Part shown: one piece after another, positions 38,739 to 50,511 of the stretch | Layout: each line of letters opens with the position of its first letter | Position numbering within the stretch: position 1 is the first letter of the stretch | Assembly: GCA_018394295.1 (NCBI GenBank) | Contig: CP074573.1 | Location: forward strand, 2,777,684 to 2,841,683 | Length of the DNA stretch: 64,000 nt | Direction of reading: 5' to 3' | From: Mycoplasmatota bacterium | GTDB taxonomy: Bacteria; Bacillota_I; Bacilli_A; Haloplasmatales; Haloplasmataceae | Notes under the pieces: generated by a model | What the model was told of the DNA's origin: nothing | Seen by the model: the letters and a program-made list of their open reading frames with translations, nothing else | The model's database searches: none | Position numbers and translations under genes: made by a program

Positions 38739-38799
38739 ATATTTTATAAGAAAAAATTTTTTCGTATTAGTAAATAATCTACAGACTGTAATTTTTTCC

Positions 38800-39655
38800 C
38801 TAACTTTCTTTCAGCTTCTTCTGGTAAAGCATTTTAAATAATCCTACACTTTTATAAAGATCATATGCAGAAGTATAAGTATAATTACTCTCTATTGAAT
38901 TATTATTTGCAACTGACGAATTCGTTGATAATTCTCCACTACTAACAATTGAACTAGTTACACTCGTTCCATAAACTTGAGCAACTCTTTCTGTATTAAC
39001 ATTTACCATAACTGGATTATTAACTGAATACATATATAAGTTAACACCATTAATACTTGATGGTGAGTTAGCACTAACATCATTAGCGTTAATATATCTT
39101 CCTATCTCAGGATTATAATATCTAGATTGCAGATAATACCAGCCTGTCTCTTCATCATATCGATATCCACGATAACAATATGGATTTAATTTAGCTAGAT
39201 CAATTCCTGAATTGTCAAAAGTATCAATTTTATTTCCCCATGCATCATATGTATATTTTACTACTTGAGTACCATTATTGTCCAGTAATGCTATGATATC
39301 TCCTTGTAAATTTCGCATATACCATTATTCTGTTGTTACATTATTTTTGTTGACAATCATACTGAATAATTTTCCATCTACATCGTATGTATACGTAATT
39401 TTATCAGTTGAACTTGACCGTTTTATTTCTTCGTAAATAACCTTATCACCATTTATTTGATACGTGTATTCACCATAATGGGTTTTCTTGTAGGTCCTAA
39501 CCCCTTGATTATTATACTTATATTGTGCAAAATTTATAGTTTACAACAACTAACTCAACAACATCATCGAGCCTAAAACTGTCATCTGATATTTCTTTAC
39601 ATTCATCTATTTAACTCCAAAATTCCCATCAAAATCTTTTTTTGTTCGTTGTGTT
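38800..39655 (-). pseudogene. Rhs/YD-repeat toxin carrier, C-terminal remnant
   Basis: The longest open part (38800-39318) has the Rhs core ending: MRNLQGDIIALLDNNG, YTYDAWGN, the YRGYRYDEETGWYYLQSRYY segment and NPEIGRYIN. After the core come about 65 variable residues. Upstream, the frame continues with YD repeats (GEYTYQINGDKVIYEEIK, ITYTYDVDGKL) but is cut by a TAA at about 39326 where relatives have Tyr (E-Y-x-Y-x-RNLQG). Farther up, near 39540, the frame is lost again. An intact Rhs protein would have more than 1000 residues, so only the end is left. Sequence from 39541 to 39752 is otherwise non-coding. Confidence 0.82.
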
Positions 39656-39687
39656 GTTATAGTCCTTATATTAGTATAGAAATAAAA

Positions 39688-39726
39688 AAAACTCGAATAA
39701 TCACAATAATATGATTCACGAGTTAT
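39688..39726 (-). terminator. Terminator after the hydrolase gene at 39753
   Basis: An imperfect stem pairs AACTCG...GAATCA with TGATTATTCGAGTT and is followed by TTTTTTT on the minus strand. Confidence 0.65.
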
Positions 39727-39752
39727 TATTACTTTATTGAATTATTAGATTT

Positions 39753-40529
39753 TTATATCATTTGTTTAATAAAATTAATCGTTATCTTATTAAAACGTTT
39801 GGGTTGGTCGATATTACAGACATGTCCACTTTCTTCAATACATGCTAACTTTAGAAACGTTTGTCTTTTAACGAGTTCTTTTATCGGTGTTAAAAATAAA
39901 TAATCATCCGCGCCCATTACAAAAAGGGTTGGTATGCCTCTAGTCACTAATTGTAGACGATGCAAATATGGATTTAATGATTTAGTTAATTTAAACCAAC
40001 GACAAAATTCTTTTTGACACATTTTTTTCGCTTGTTCTACAAATGCATGTCGTGATTCACTATGACATTCTTTCGGCATGATAATCCAGGCGAAAACTTT
40101 ATATAGCCATAAATAGGGAATAATTCGCTTAAATATATTTCCTATCATAATTAAAAATTTAGTACGTATATTTAATTGTATAATTGCGCCACCTAAAATC
40201 ATTGATTTAACACGATTAGGATGACTACGTGTAAGTGTTTGTATAATGATAGTTCCAAGTGACATCCCTACAAAGTGAGTTGATTCAATATTTAAAAAAT
40301 CTAAAACCTCAATCACTTCCTCTGATATGTGATGAAAGCTATCTCCCTTTTTCCATAGGACATGATTACTCTTCCCATGACCACGTAAATCAATACATAA
40401 CACATTGAAGTTTTGTTTATAATCTCTTATTTGTTTATACCATATATTAGAACTGCCACCAGCTCCATGAATAAACGTAACCCATTCATTTGATTCATTG
40501 TTTTCGTATATACGATAATATAACATCAC
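39753..40529 (-). CDS. Alpha/beta-fold hydrolase
   Basis: This 258-residue protein has the strand FIHGAGGSS, a DLRGHGKS motif, nucleophile elbow VGMSLGTI, late Asp in GADDYLF and final His in ESGHVCNI, so the triad is complete. The region before the Asp is basic with a hydrophobic helix. The substrate is unknown; related enzymes include esterases and peroxidases. It is a single gene between the Rhs remnant and the tRNA cluster. Confidence 0.88.
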   Translation of the reverse strand: MMLYYRIYENNESNEWVTFIHGAGGSSNIWYKQIRDYKQNFNVLCIDLRGHGKSNHVLWKKGDSFHHISEEVIEVLDFLNIESTHFVGMSLGTIIIQTLTRSHPNRVKSMILGGAIIQLNIRTKFLIMIGNIFKRIIPYLWLYKVFAWIIMPKECHSESRHAFVEQAKKMCQKEFCRWFKLTKSLNPYLHRLQLVTRGIPTLFVMGADDYLFLTPIKELVKRQTFLKLACIEESGHVCNIDQPKRFNKITINFIKQMI

Positions 40530-40556
40530 TAATCCTCACTTCTATATATATAAAAA

Positions 40557-40578
40557 AAGTATTAATATAATAATACTT
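40557..40578 (-). terminator. Terminator of the rRNA-tRNA operon
   Basis: AAGTATTA and TAATACTT pair just past tRNA-Gly, followed by TTTTTTATA on the minus strand. Confidence 0.7.
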
Positions 40579-40589
40579 GTAAAAATCAT

Positions 40590-40663
40590 TGGAGCGAGCG
40601 AAGGGAATCGAACCCTCACAGTCAGCTTGGAAGGCTGAGGTTCTACCATTAAACTACGCTCGC
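40590..40663 (-). tRNA. tRNA-Gly (UCC)
   Basis: This 74-nt cloverleaf has acceptor GCGAGCG/CGCTCGC, anticodon loop CTTCCAA with anticodon TCC, T arm GGTTCGATTC, and an encoded CCA. It is the last gene of the rRNA operon. Confidence 0.96.
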
Positions 40664-40672
40664 ATATTAAAG

Positions 40673-40757
40673 TGGTGCGGGTGAAGGGACTCGAACCCTT
40701 ACGTACAAAGACGCTAGATCCTAAGTCTAGTGCGTCTGCCAATTCCGCCACACCCGC
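40673..40757 (-). tRNA. tRNA-Leu (UAG)
   Basis: This 85-nt gene has a long variable arm, acceptor GCGGGTG/CACCCGC, anticodon loop CTTAGGA with anticodon TAG, and an encoded CCA. Confidence 0.96.
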
Positions 40758-40768
40758 ATTTATAAAAA

Positions 40769-40844
40769 TGGTGTCCTGCAGAGGATTCGAACCTCTGACC
40801 CTTTGATTAAAAGTCAAATGCTCTACCGACTGAGCTAGCAGGAC
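40769..40844 (-). tRNA. tRNA-Lys (UUU)
   Basis: This 76-nt gene has acceptor GTCCTGC/GCAGGAC, anticodon loop CTTTTAA with anticodon TTT, and an encoded CCA. Confidence 0.96.
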
Positions 40845-40852
40845 ACAGTTCC

Positions 40853-40928
40853 TGGTGCCGACTACAGGAATTGAACCCGTAACCTACTGATTACGATTCA
40901 GTTGCTCTACCTATTGAGCTAAGTCGGC
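40853..40928 (-). tRNA. tRNA-Thr (CGU)
   Basis: This 76-nt gene has acceptor GCCGACT/AGTCGGC, anticodon loop ATCGTAA with anticodon CGT, and an encoded CCA. Confidence 0.95.
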
Positions 40929-40931
40929 AAA

Positions 40932-41007
40932 TGGTGGAGATTGACGGGCTCGAACCGCCGACCCTCTGCTTGTAAGGCAGATGCTCTCCCAACTGAGCTA
41001 AACCTCC
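40932..41007 (-). tRNA. tRNA-Val (UAC)
   Basis: This 76-nt gene has acceptor GGAGGTT with a G-U pair, anticodon loop CTTACAA with anticodon TAC, and an encoded CCA. It is the first tRNA after 5S. Confidence 0.96.
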
Positions 41008-41024
41008 AATATGAAAAAAAAGAA

Positions 41025-41134
41025 TAGCCTAGCAGCGACCTACTTTCGCGTGAACTATCATCGGCGCTATAGAGCTTAACTTCTGTGTTCGGGATGGGAA
41101 CAGGTGTTTCCTCTATGCTATTACCACTAGACTA
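41025..41134 (-). rRNA. rrf: 5S ribosomal RNA
   Basis: About 110 nt. The minus strand has the conserved CCCATCCCGAACACAGAAG and GCGAAAGTAGG segments. It lies 85 bp after 23S and 17 bp before tRNA-Val. Ends are approximate. Confidence 0.95.
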
Positions 41135-41219
41135 TGTTTTTTTCTTTGAGATTGATCTCTCAAAACTAGATAATGTAAGTAATTATATCATACTTGTATG
41201 ATAATATTCGTATTTATTT

Positions 41220-44109
<2,890 letters not shown>

Positions 44110-44364
44110 TAATAATTCTAAATAAATTTCTTTATTTAGTTACGCGCTTGTTCTTTGCTTAAGCTTTGTTTCTTGGTTGGTTTTACCCAACCTTTGTAAA
44201 CACTGCTGTTGTGTTTACTTTCTTACATTATCCAGTTTTCAAAGATCAATTTCTTTTTATTTCTAAAAAAAAATAAAAACTTGAGAGTATTATCTCTCAA
44301 AACTAAACAGAACTTTTGATTCAAGTTAAACCTTTGTGTGCTTTTTCTTTTATTCTTTCTCCTT
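44110..44364 (-). other. 16S-23S spacer without tRNA genes
   Basis: The 255-bp spacer has a hairpin (GGTTGG/CCAACC near 44177-44192) and AT-rich processing sequence. I see no tRNA-Ile or tRNA-Ala here; the operon's tRNAs all lie after 5S. Confidence 0.8.
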
Positions 44365-45896
<1,532 letters not shown>

Positions 45897-46019
45897 AATT
45901 TATTAATTAATATAATTAATTTCATTGGTTTTTTGATTCTGTACTCAAAGGTTTTAACTTGTTCGTTTATTCAACGTTCTGTTTAGTTTTCAAAGATCTA
46001 CTCACAATTACGCCATATT

Positions 46020-46515
46020 ATCATATCACTTATGCGCAATTTTGTCAACTTTTTTGTTTAATTTTATTTTGTCGTTTTACCGACGACAATATAAGATTTT
46101 ATCACTTGTTTCCCTCATTGTCAACAACTTTATGTATTTATTTTTTATGTTGTTTTAACATCGGGATTCAAGATTCTATCACTGTTTTATTATTTAGTCA
46201 ACCACTTGTTTTTTCCAATTTCATTGATCTTAATTTTTGAAACAGCGAGATAGATTGTATCACTTATATCCTATCCTGTCAACAACTTTACTCATTTATT
46301 TTCTTTGTTGTTTCAGTATCAGGATTTAAGATTCTATCACTGCTTTATAACTTAGTCAACCACTTATTTTTTCCAATTTCATTGATCTAAATTTTTAAAA
46401 CAGCGAGATAGATTGTATCACTTATATCCTATTCTGTCAACAACTATATTCATTTATTTTTTGTTGTTTTAGTATCAGGATTTAACATTTTACCACTGTA
46501 TTATAATTAAATCAA
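46020..46515 (-). promoter_or_regulatory. Array of seven tandem rRNA promoters
   Basis: Seven promoters, all with exactly 17-bp spacers, read toward 16S on the minus strand. From the farthest: TTGATT (46510-46515)/TAAAAT (46487-46492); TTGACA (46435-46440)/TACAAT (46412-46417); TTGACT (46354-46359)/TAGAAT (46331-46336); TTGACA (46277-46282)/TACAAT (46254-46259); TTGACT (46196-46201)/TAGAAT (46173-46178); TTGACA (46119-46124)/TAAAAT (46096-46101); TTGACA (46043-46048)/TATGAT (46020-46025). Neighbouring promoters are 75-81 bp apart. Two alternating types form repeats of about 158 bp. This is strong, growth-linked rRNA expression DNA. The gap to 16S is leader sequence, and 46516-46611 holds nothing recognised. 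Confidence 0.9.
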
Positions 46516-46611
46516 CCACTTGTTTTTTCCAATTTTTTAAAATGATAATAAATAACTATACTATCATATATTATGATAAAAATATTGAATATTATTTTGA
46601 AATTCAGAAAA

Positions 46612-46638
46612 AACACCAAGAAATTAATCTTGGTGCTT
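46612..46638 (-). terminator. Terminator of the cobalamin locus
   Basis: The stem CACCAAG/CTTGGTG, just past the PduO gene stop, is followed by TTTTTTC on the minus strand. Confidence 0.75.
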
Positions 46639-46642
46639 AAAA

Positions 46643-47182
46643 TCAGAAGTTTAAAGTATCTTCTTCATTACCACTTTGAATATTAATATACCTTGCTAAT
46701 GTATAAAAATAATCAGACAACCGGTTTAAATATAATAAAATTAGATTATCAATCTCTTCTTTTTCATATAACGCAACAACAATTCTTTCAACACTTCTTA
46801 CTTTAGCACGTACTTGATGACATAACATTGCTGTTTGATTACCTGTATAATAAATAAAATGTTTTAATTTAGGTAAATCTTGTGTTATACAATCTATTTC
46901 TTTTTCTAATTTATCTATGCTTTTTTCTTTAATACCAAAGTTATATTGATTATTTACATCAGCTATCATTGAGGTTATCATAAATAGATTTTTATATACT
47001 TCTTTTAAATCCTGATATAATTTTACTTCCTCTTTATCCTTTATATCTTCAATCAGAAAAGCTAACATCACCATTAATTCATCAATTTGTCCATTCACTT
47101 CTATACGAAGATTCGTTTTAGTAACTCTTTCATTTAATAAAGACGTCTTACCACTATCTCCATTTTTTGTATAAATTTTCAT
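46643..47182 (-). CDS. pduO: PduO-type cob(I)alamin adenosyltransferase
   Basis: This enzyme transfers adenosyl from ATP to cob(I)alamin to make coenzyme B12. The 179-residue protein has the N-terminal YTKNGDSGKTSL phosphate loop, the catalytic helix VRAKVRSVERIVV and LNRLSDYFYTLARYIN near the end. The start is at the ATG of MKIYTK, which has GGAGG 6 nt upstream. An earlier ATG overlaps that site. It is the last gene of the B12-riboswitch locus, so imported cobalamin is probably adenosylated at once. Confidence 0.93.
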   Translation of the reverse strand: MKIYTKNGDSGKTSLLNERVTKTNLRIEVNGQIDELMVMLAFLIEDIKDKEEVKLYQDLKEVYKNLFMITSMIADVNNQYNFGIKEKSIDKLEKEIDCITQDLPKLKHFIYYTGNQTAMLCHQVRAKVRSVERIVVALYEKEEIDNLILLYLNRLSDYFYTLARYINIQSGNEEDTLNF

Positions 47183-47193
47183 TATAACCTCCA

Positions 47194-47685
47194 TTATTTA
47201 TAGTATTGGTTTAATAATGTTTTCAATTTATTATAACCTATTTCTCCAAATAACAACATGAAAATATAATTACCTATTAAATGAGGGACATCATATCTTA
47301 ATCCATTAATATAATAAGTTAACGCGAAGGTATAATCTGTTAATAAAAAAATCGGAATGGTACATAAAAGTCCAAACAATAAACCTAATAGTCCAGAATA
47401 AATAGCCCATAGGATAAAATTTTCTTTAAATAATTTTTTCAACAATGCGGTTAACAAAACAATTATTACCCATATATAAAATTGTTCGGATATTCCCCAT
47501 ACAATAATTTCTAATATCGTATAAACAAAAGCAATAATTATCGCATCTTTTAATCCATAAACTAATGTAAAGATAATTAACAAATATGTGACTAATTCAA
47601 TATTAGGTATAAAGAATAGGGCAATTTTAAATACAAAAACAAGTGTTGAACTCATTGCTAAAATAACAAGTTTTTTTGTTGTCAT
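47194..47685 (-). CDS. ECF-transporter S component, probably for cobalamin
   Basis: This 163-residue membrane protein has about five to six helices and the small-domain layout of ECF substrate-binding S components (TKKLVILAMSSTLVFVFKI at the N-terminus, where the AxxxA-like pattern contacts the T component). It is placed between a DUF4430 protein and a cobalamin adenosyltransferase, below a cobalamin riboswitch. Cobalamin or a cobalamin precursor is therefore the likely substrate. No ATPase genes are here, so it would use the shared EcfAAT module. Ribosome site is weak (GTGATG). Confidence 0.78.
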   Translation of the reverse strand: MTTKKLVILAMSSTLVFVFKIALFFIPNIELVTYLLIIFTLVYGLKDAIIIAFVYTILEIIVWGISEQFYIWVIIVLLTALLKKLFKENFILWAIYSGLLGLLFGLLCTIPIFLLTDYTFALTYYINGLRYDVPHLIGNYIFMLLFGEIGYNKLKTLLNQYYK

Positions 47686-47697
47686 AGGTACATCACA

Positions 47698-48114
47698 TTA
47701 CCAACCAGTTTTTAATTCAAAAACAATAACATCTTTATCGTATATATTTAGATCATCTATACCAACAGCAGCTCCCTCGCCATTCACTTCAATAAACCAC
47801 CATTGTTGTTTCTCAGAATCTACTGTAATTCCTGCGGCAGTAGTTACAAAATGTCCATATTGACTTTCATCTGCTTCAATAATACCTTCATCTTTAATTG
47901 CGTCCCATAAAAGTTCTTCTTCTGTTTTAATTTCTTTTTCTAATTTAACCTCATCATCAACAATAACTTTAACTGTTATCATCATTCCATTATCAGTAGT
48001 CGTTACATCTTTACGACTATTTTGAGAATTATACACCCATATTAATGCTACAGCGATTAACACCATAACTACACTAGATAAAATACCATAAAATAATTTT
48101 TTGTTTTTAAACAT
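47698..48114 (-). CDS. DUF4430 exported protein, candidate cobalamin-capturing protein
   Basis: The 138-residue protein has an N-terminal membrane anchor (LFYGILSSVVMVLIAVALIWVY) and a C-terminal DUF4430 domain (about residues 40-138). The domain holds ...LLWDAIKDEG, GHFVTTAAGI and the terminal QQWWFIEVNGEGA..GIDDL segment. DUF4430 resembles the beta domain of intrinsic factor and transcobalamin. The start is at the ATG of MFKNKK (GGAGGAAAAG upstream) and not 10 codons earlier. First gene after the B12 riboswitch: it probably captures cobalamin outside the membrane and delivers it to the S component. Confidence 0.82.
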   Translation of the reverse strand: MFKNKKLFYGILSSVVMVLIAVALIWVYNSQNSRKDVTTTDNGMMITVKVIVDDEVKLEKEIKTEEELLWDAIKDEGIIEADESQYGHFVTTAAGITVDSEKQQWWFIEVNGEGAAVGIDDLNIYDKDVIVFELKTGW

Positions 48115-48163
48115 ATCTTTTCCTCCTATAAATTTAATAGACAAATAGCCCAGGATATAAATA

Positions 48164-48191
48164 AAACCTCATTCAAAACAGAATGAGGTTG
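48164..48191 (-). terminator. Terminator of the cobalamin riboswitch
   Basis: The stem AACCTCATT/AATGAGGTT with a TTTTAT tail on the minus strand lies between the aptamer and the DUF4430 gene. It is the likely expression platform by which bound cobalamin stops transcription. Confidence 0.75.
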
Positions 48192-48259
48192 TCGTTTATG
48201 ATATGCAAAACAAAAAATATTGCTTATCATTCACTTTTCCCATTCCCAGGAGAAATTGT

Positions 48260-48420
48260 AGAATTTGACAATTAGGTAGGTCTACTGGCTTATAAATCAT
48301 CCTACTTGAGATTCCTTCCCGCTTTCACAGTGGATTACTATCTCTTTCGTCCTCACATACAGTTGCTGGGACAGCTCAGGTTTATCCTGATTCCCTATTA
48401 AGCTTATAATAGCGCCTAAA
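48260..48420 (-). promoter_or_regulatory. Cobalamin riboswitch
   Basis: On the minus strand the aptamer shows GGGAATCAGG, AAACCTGAGCTGTCCCAGC, then AACTGTA, GGGAAGG and the B12 box GCCAGTAGACCTACCT (48274-48289). These are the conserved elements of the cobalamin (B12) aptamer in the right order. It precedes the DUF4430, S-component and PduO genes. Confidence 0.92.
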
Positions 48421-48501
48421 TATCATATTTACTTTTTGTCTACAAAATCATTATAATTGTTTATATATTAATTATCAACACTTTTCTTTACTTTTCTATA
48501 C

Positions 48502-50511
48502 TTAGTGAAGTTGTGATTCATACATCTCAAAATACTTCCCTTTTAAAGACATTAACGCTTCATGATTACCTCTTTCAACAATACTTCCTTTTTCTAACAC
48601 AATAATCTGATCAGCATCTTTAATTGTAGAAAGACGGTGTGCAATAATGAAAGTTGTACGATTTTTCTTAACCACTTCTAATGCCTTTTGAATTAACTGT
48701 TCTGTTTCTGTATCAATATTTGCGGTTGCTTCATCAAGAACTAATACAGCCGGATTATATATCATTGCTCTCGCAAAAGAGATTAATTGTCTTTCACCTG
48801 TTGAGAAGTTTGAACCCATATCTAACACAGGATCATGAATTCCTTTAGAAAATTTCTTAATAAAACGCTCAGCTCCTATTTTTATTAAGGCGTCCTCAAT
48901 TATTTCATCTGTAACCAATTCATTATTTAAACTGATATTTGAAGCGATTGTTCCAGTGAATAGCACAGGATCTTGTAATACAATCCCTACATGTTTTCGA
49001 TAAGCTTGTTTAGAATATTTTCTAATATCAACATCATCGATAAGGATTTCTCCTTCAACATAATCATAGAAACGAAGCATTACATTCATCATTGAACTTT
49101 TCCCACTACCAGTATGTCCAACTAAAGCAATCGTCTGCCCTGAGTTAACTTTTAAATTAATATCTTTTAAAATATAATTATCTTTTTCATAAGCAAAATA
49201 TAAATGTTTAAATTCAATATTTCCTTTAAATCGTTCTACTTCATCATCATATAAGGCAATTTCATCTTGATCTAGTAAATAAAATACACGATCACATGAG
49301 ACTAAAGATTGTTCAAACACATCAATGTTTCCAAAAATTTGATTGATAGGGTTAATTAACTTATTCATATAATCGATAAATGCATAAATAACACCAACTT
49401 CAACAACCGTCTGGATCCCAAGAGCTCCCCATCCAAAATATAAGAGAATTGCCCCATATATTAATCTTTGCAAAGATCTTACTAAGTTACCAGATAAAGT
49501 CGCATTTAACGTCAACATTCTATTTCTATATTCTAAATAACGTTTATTATGTGATTGGAATTCCTCATAACTTAAATCTTCACGATTAAACGCTTGAATA
49601 ACTTCCATACCTTTTATAGACTGATTTAAATAAGCGTTTATTTCTGAATTTTCACTTCTAATCACTTGATTATTTTTTTTAGCCCCTTTTCTATATAACT
49701 TACCCCAGATTAAAAGAATCGGTAATAAAATTAAACTATATCCTGCTAACTGCATATTTAAAATAAACAAACTAATATAAATTCCTACAAAATATACAAT
49801 AGCACTTATAAATACAATTAGAGTTCTTGAAAATAAGTTGATAATCGTTTGTGTATCATTTGTGACTCTTGCGACTACTTTACCAGCTGGAATTTTATCA
49901 AAATAGGAAATATGTAATTTTTGAATCTTTTCAAAAGCATCTTTTCTAATATCATAAGTTACTTTATTTCCTAACCTAAAGAAGCTTAAACGATATAAAT
50001 AGGTTATAATCATCACAATGAAATTTAAAATAACATTGATTATAACAAGTACAATAATAGGATAAACGGCAGGTTGATAAAAATTTAATACTTCATTTGA
50101 ACCTAATAAATCAACATCATATCGATGCTCTATATTATTAACATCAGTAACAACCAACTGGTTATTACTTATTTTTTTAGAACCCTTTACCACATATTCA
50201 TCAATAAAATAAAATTTATTATTAATCAAATATACTCTAACCTCATTATCTGTAGAAATCCATTTATCTTTATTATCCTTTATGTTTCTACTTTGTGCAT
50301 AATACTTTCCCTCATATTCAACAGGGTTTTCCACAGTTTTATCCACAACATACCAAGGTTTCTCCACACCTATTAAATAGTCATCAATAATCGTTTTATA
50401 AATAAAAGGAAAAATCAATTCAATACTGATTGCTATTATGAGCGATATGAGTGATAGGAAAACTAATTTTCTATATTTATTTGTATATTTCCATATTCTT
50501 AAAAATCTCAT
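48502..50511 (-). CDS. ABC exporter half, YheH/BmrD-like
   Basis: This 669-residue half-transporter has six membrane helices and a C-terminal ATPase. The first loop holds an insert of about 100 polar residues between helices 1 and 2, as in BmrD. The ATPase has Walker A GHTGSGKSS, signature FSTGERQ (altered from LSGGQ) and Walker B LVLDEAT with the catalytic Glu. The ATG overlaps the stop of the partner gene by 4 bp (50508-50511). The partner has a normal signature but altered Walker B, so the two should form one degenerate and one working ATP site, a heterodimeric multidrug or lipid exporter. Confidence 0.93.
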   Translation of the reverse strand: MRFLRIWKYTNKYRKLVFLSLISLIIAISIELIFPFIYKTIIDDYLIGVEKPWYVVDKTVENPVEYEGKYYAQSRNIKDNKDKWISTDNEVRVYLINNKFYFIDEYVVKGSKKISNNQLVVTDVNNIEHRYDVDLLGSNEVLNFYQPAVYPIIVLVIINVILNFIVMIITYLYRLSFFRLGNKVTYDIRKDAFEKIQKLHISYFDKIPAGKVVARVTNDTQTIINLFSRTLIVFISAIVYFVGIYISLFILNMQLAGYSLILLPILLIWGKLYRKGAKKNNQVIRSENSEINAYLNQSIKGMEVIQAFNREDLSYEEFQSHNKRYLEYRNRMLTLNATLSGNLVRSLQRLIYGAILLYFGWGALGIQTVVEVGVIYAFIDYMNKLINPINQIFGNIDVFEQSLVSCDRVFYLLDQDEIALYDDEVERFKGNIEFKHLYFAYEKDNYILKDINLKVNSGQTIALVGHTGSGKSSMMNVMLRFYDYVEGEILIDDVDIRKYSKQAYRKHVGIVLQDPVLFTGTIASNISLNNELVTDEIIEDALIKIGAERFIKKFSKGIHDPVLDMGSNFSTGERQLISFARAMIYNPAVLVLDEATANIDTETEQLIQKALEVVKKNRTTFIIAHRLSTIKDADQIIVLEKGSIVERGNHEALMSLKGKYFEMYESQLH

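Noticed and set aside
40542-40817. 91-codon open frame on the minus strand
   Set aside because: It lies across tRNA-Gly, tRNA-Leu and tRNA-Lys; the translation is that of tRNA sequence.
44110-44364. tRNA-Ile/tRNA-Ala in the 16S-23S spacer
   Set aside because: No cloverleaf or T-arm sequence is present; the visible hairpin is GGTTGG/CCAACC.
46020-46515. Regular repeats that might be a CRISPR array
   Set aside because: The repeating parts are -35/-10 promoter elements at 75-81 bp intervals in AT-rich DNA; there are no identical 24-37 bp repeats with unique spacers.
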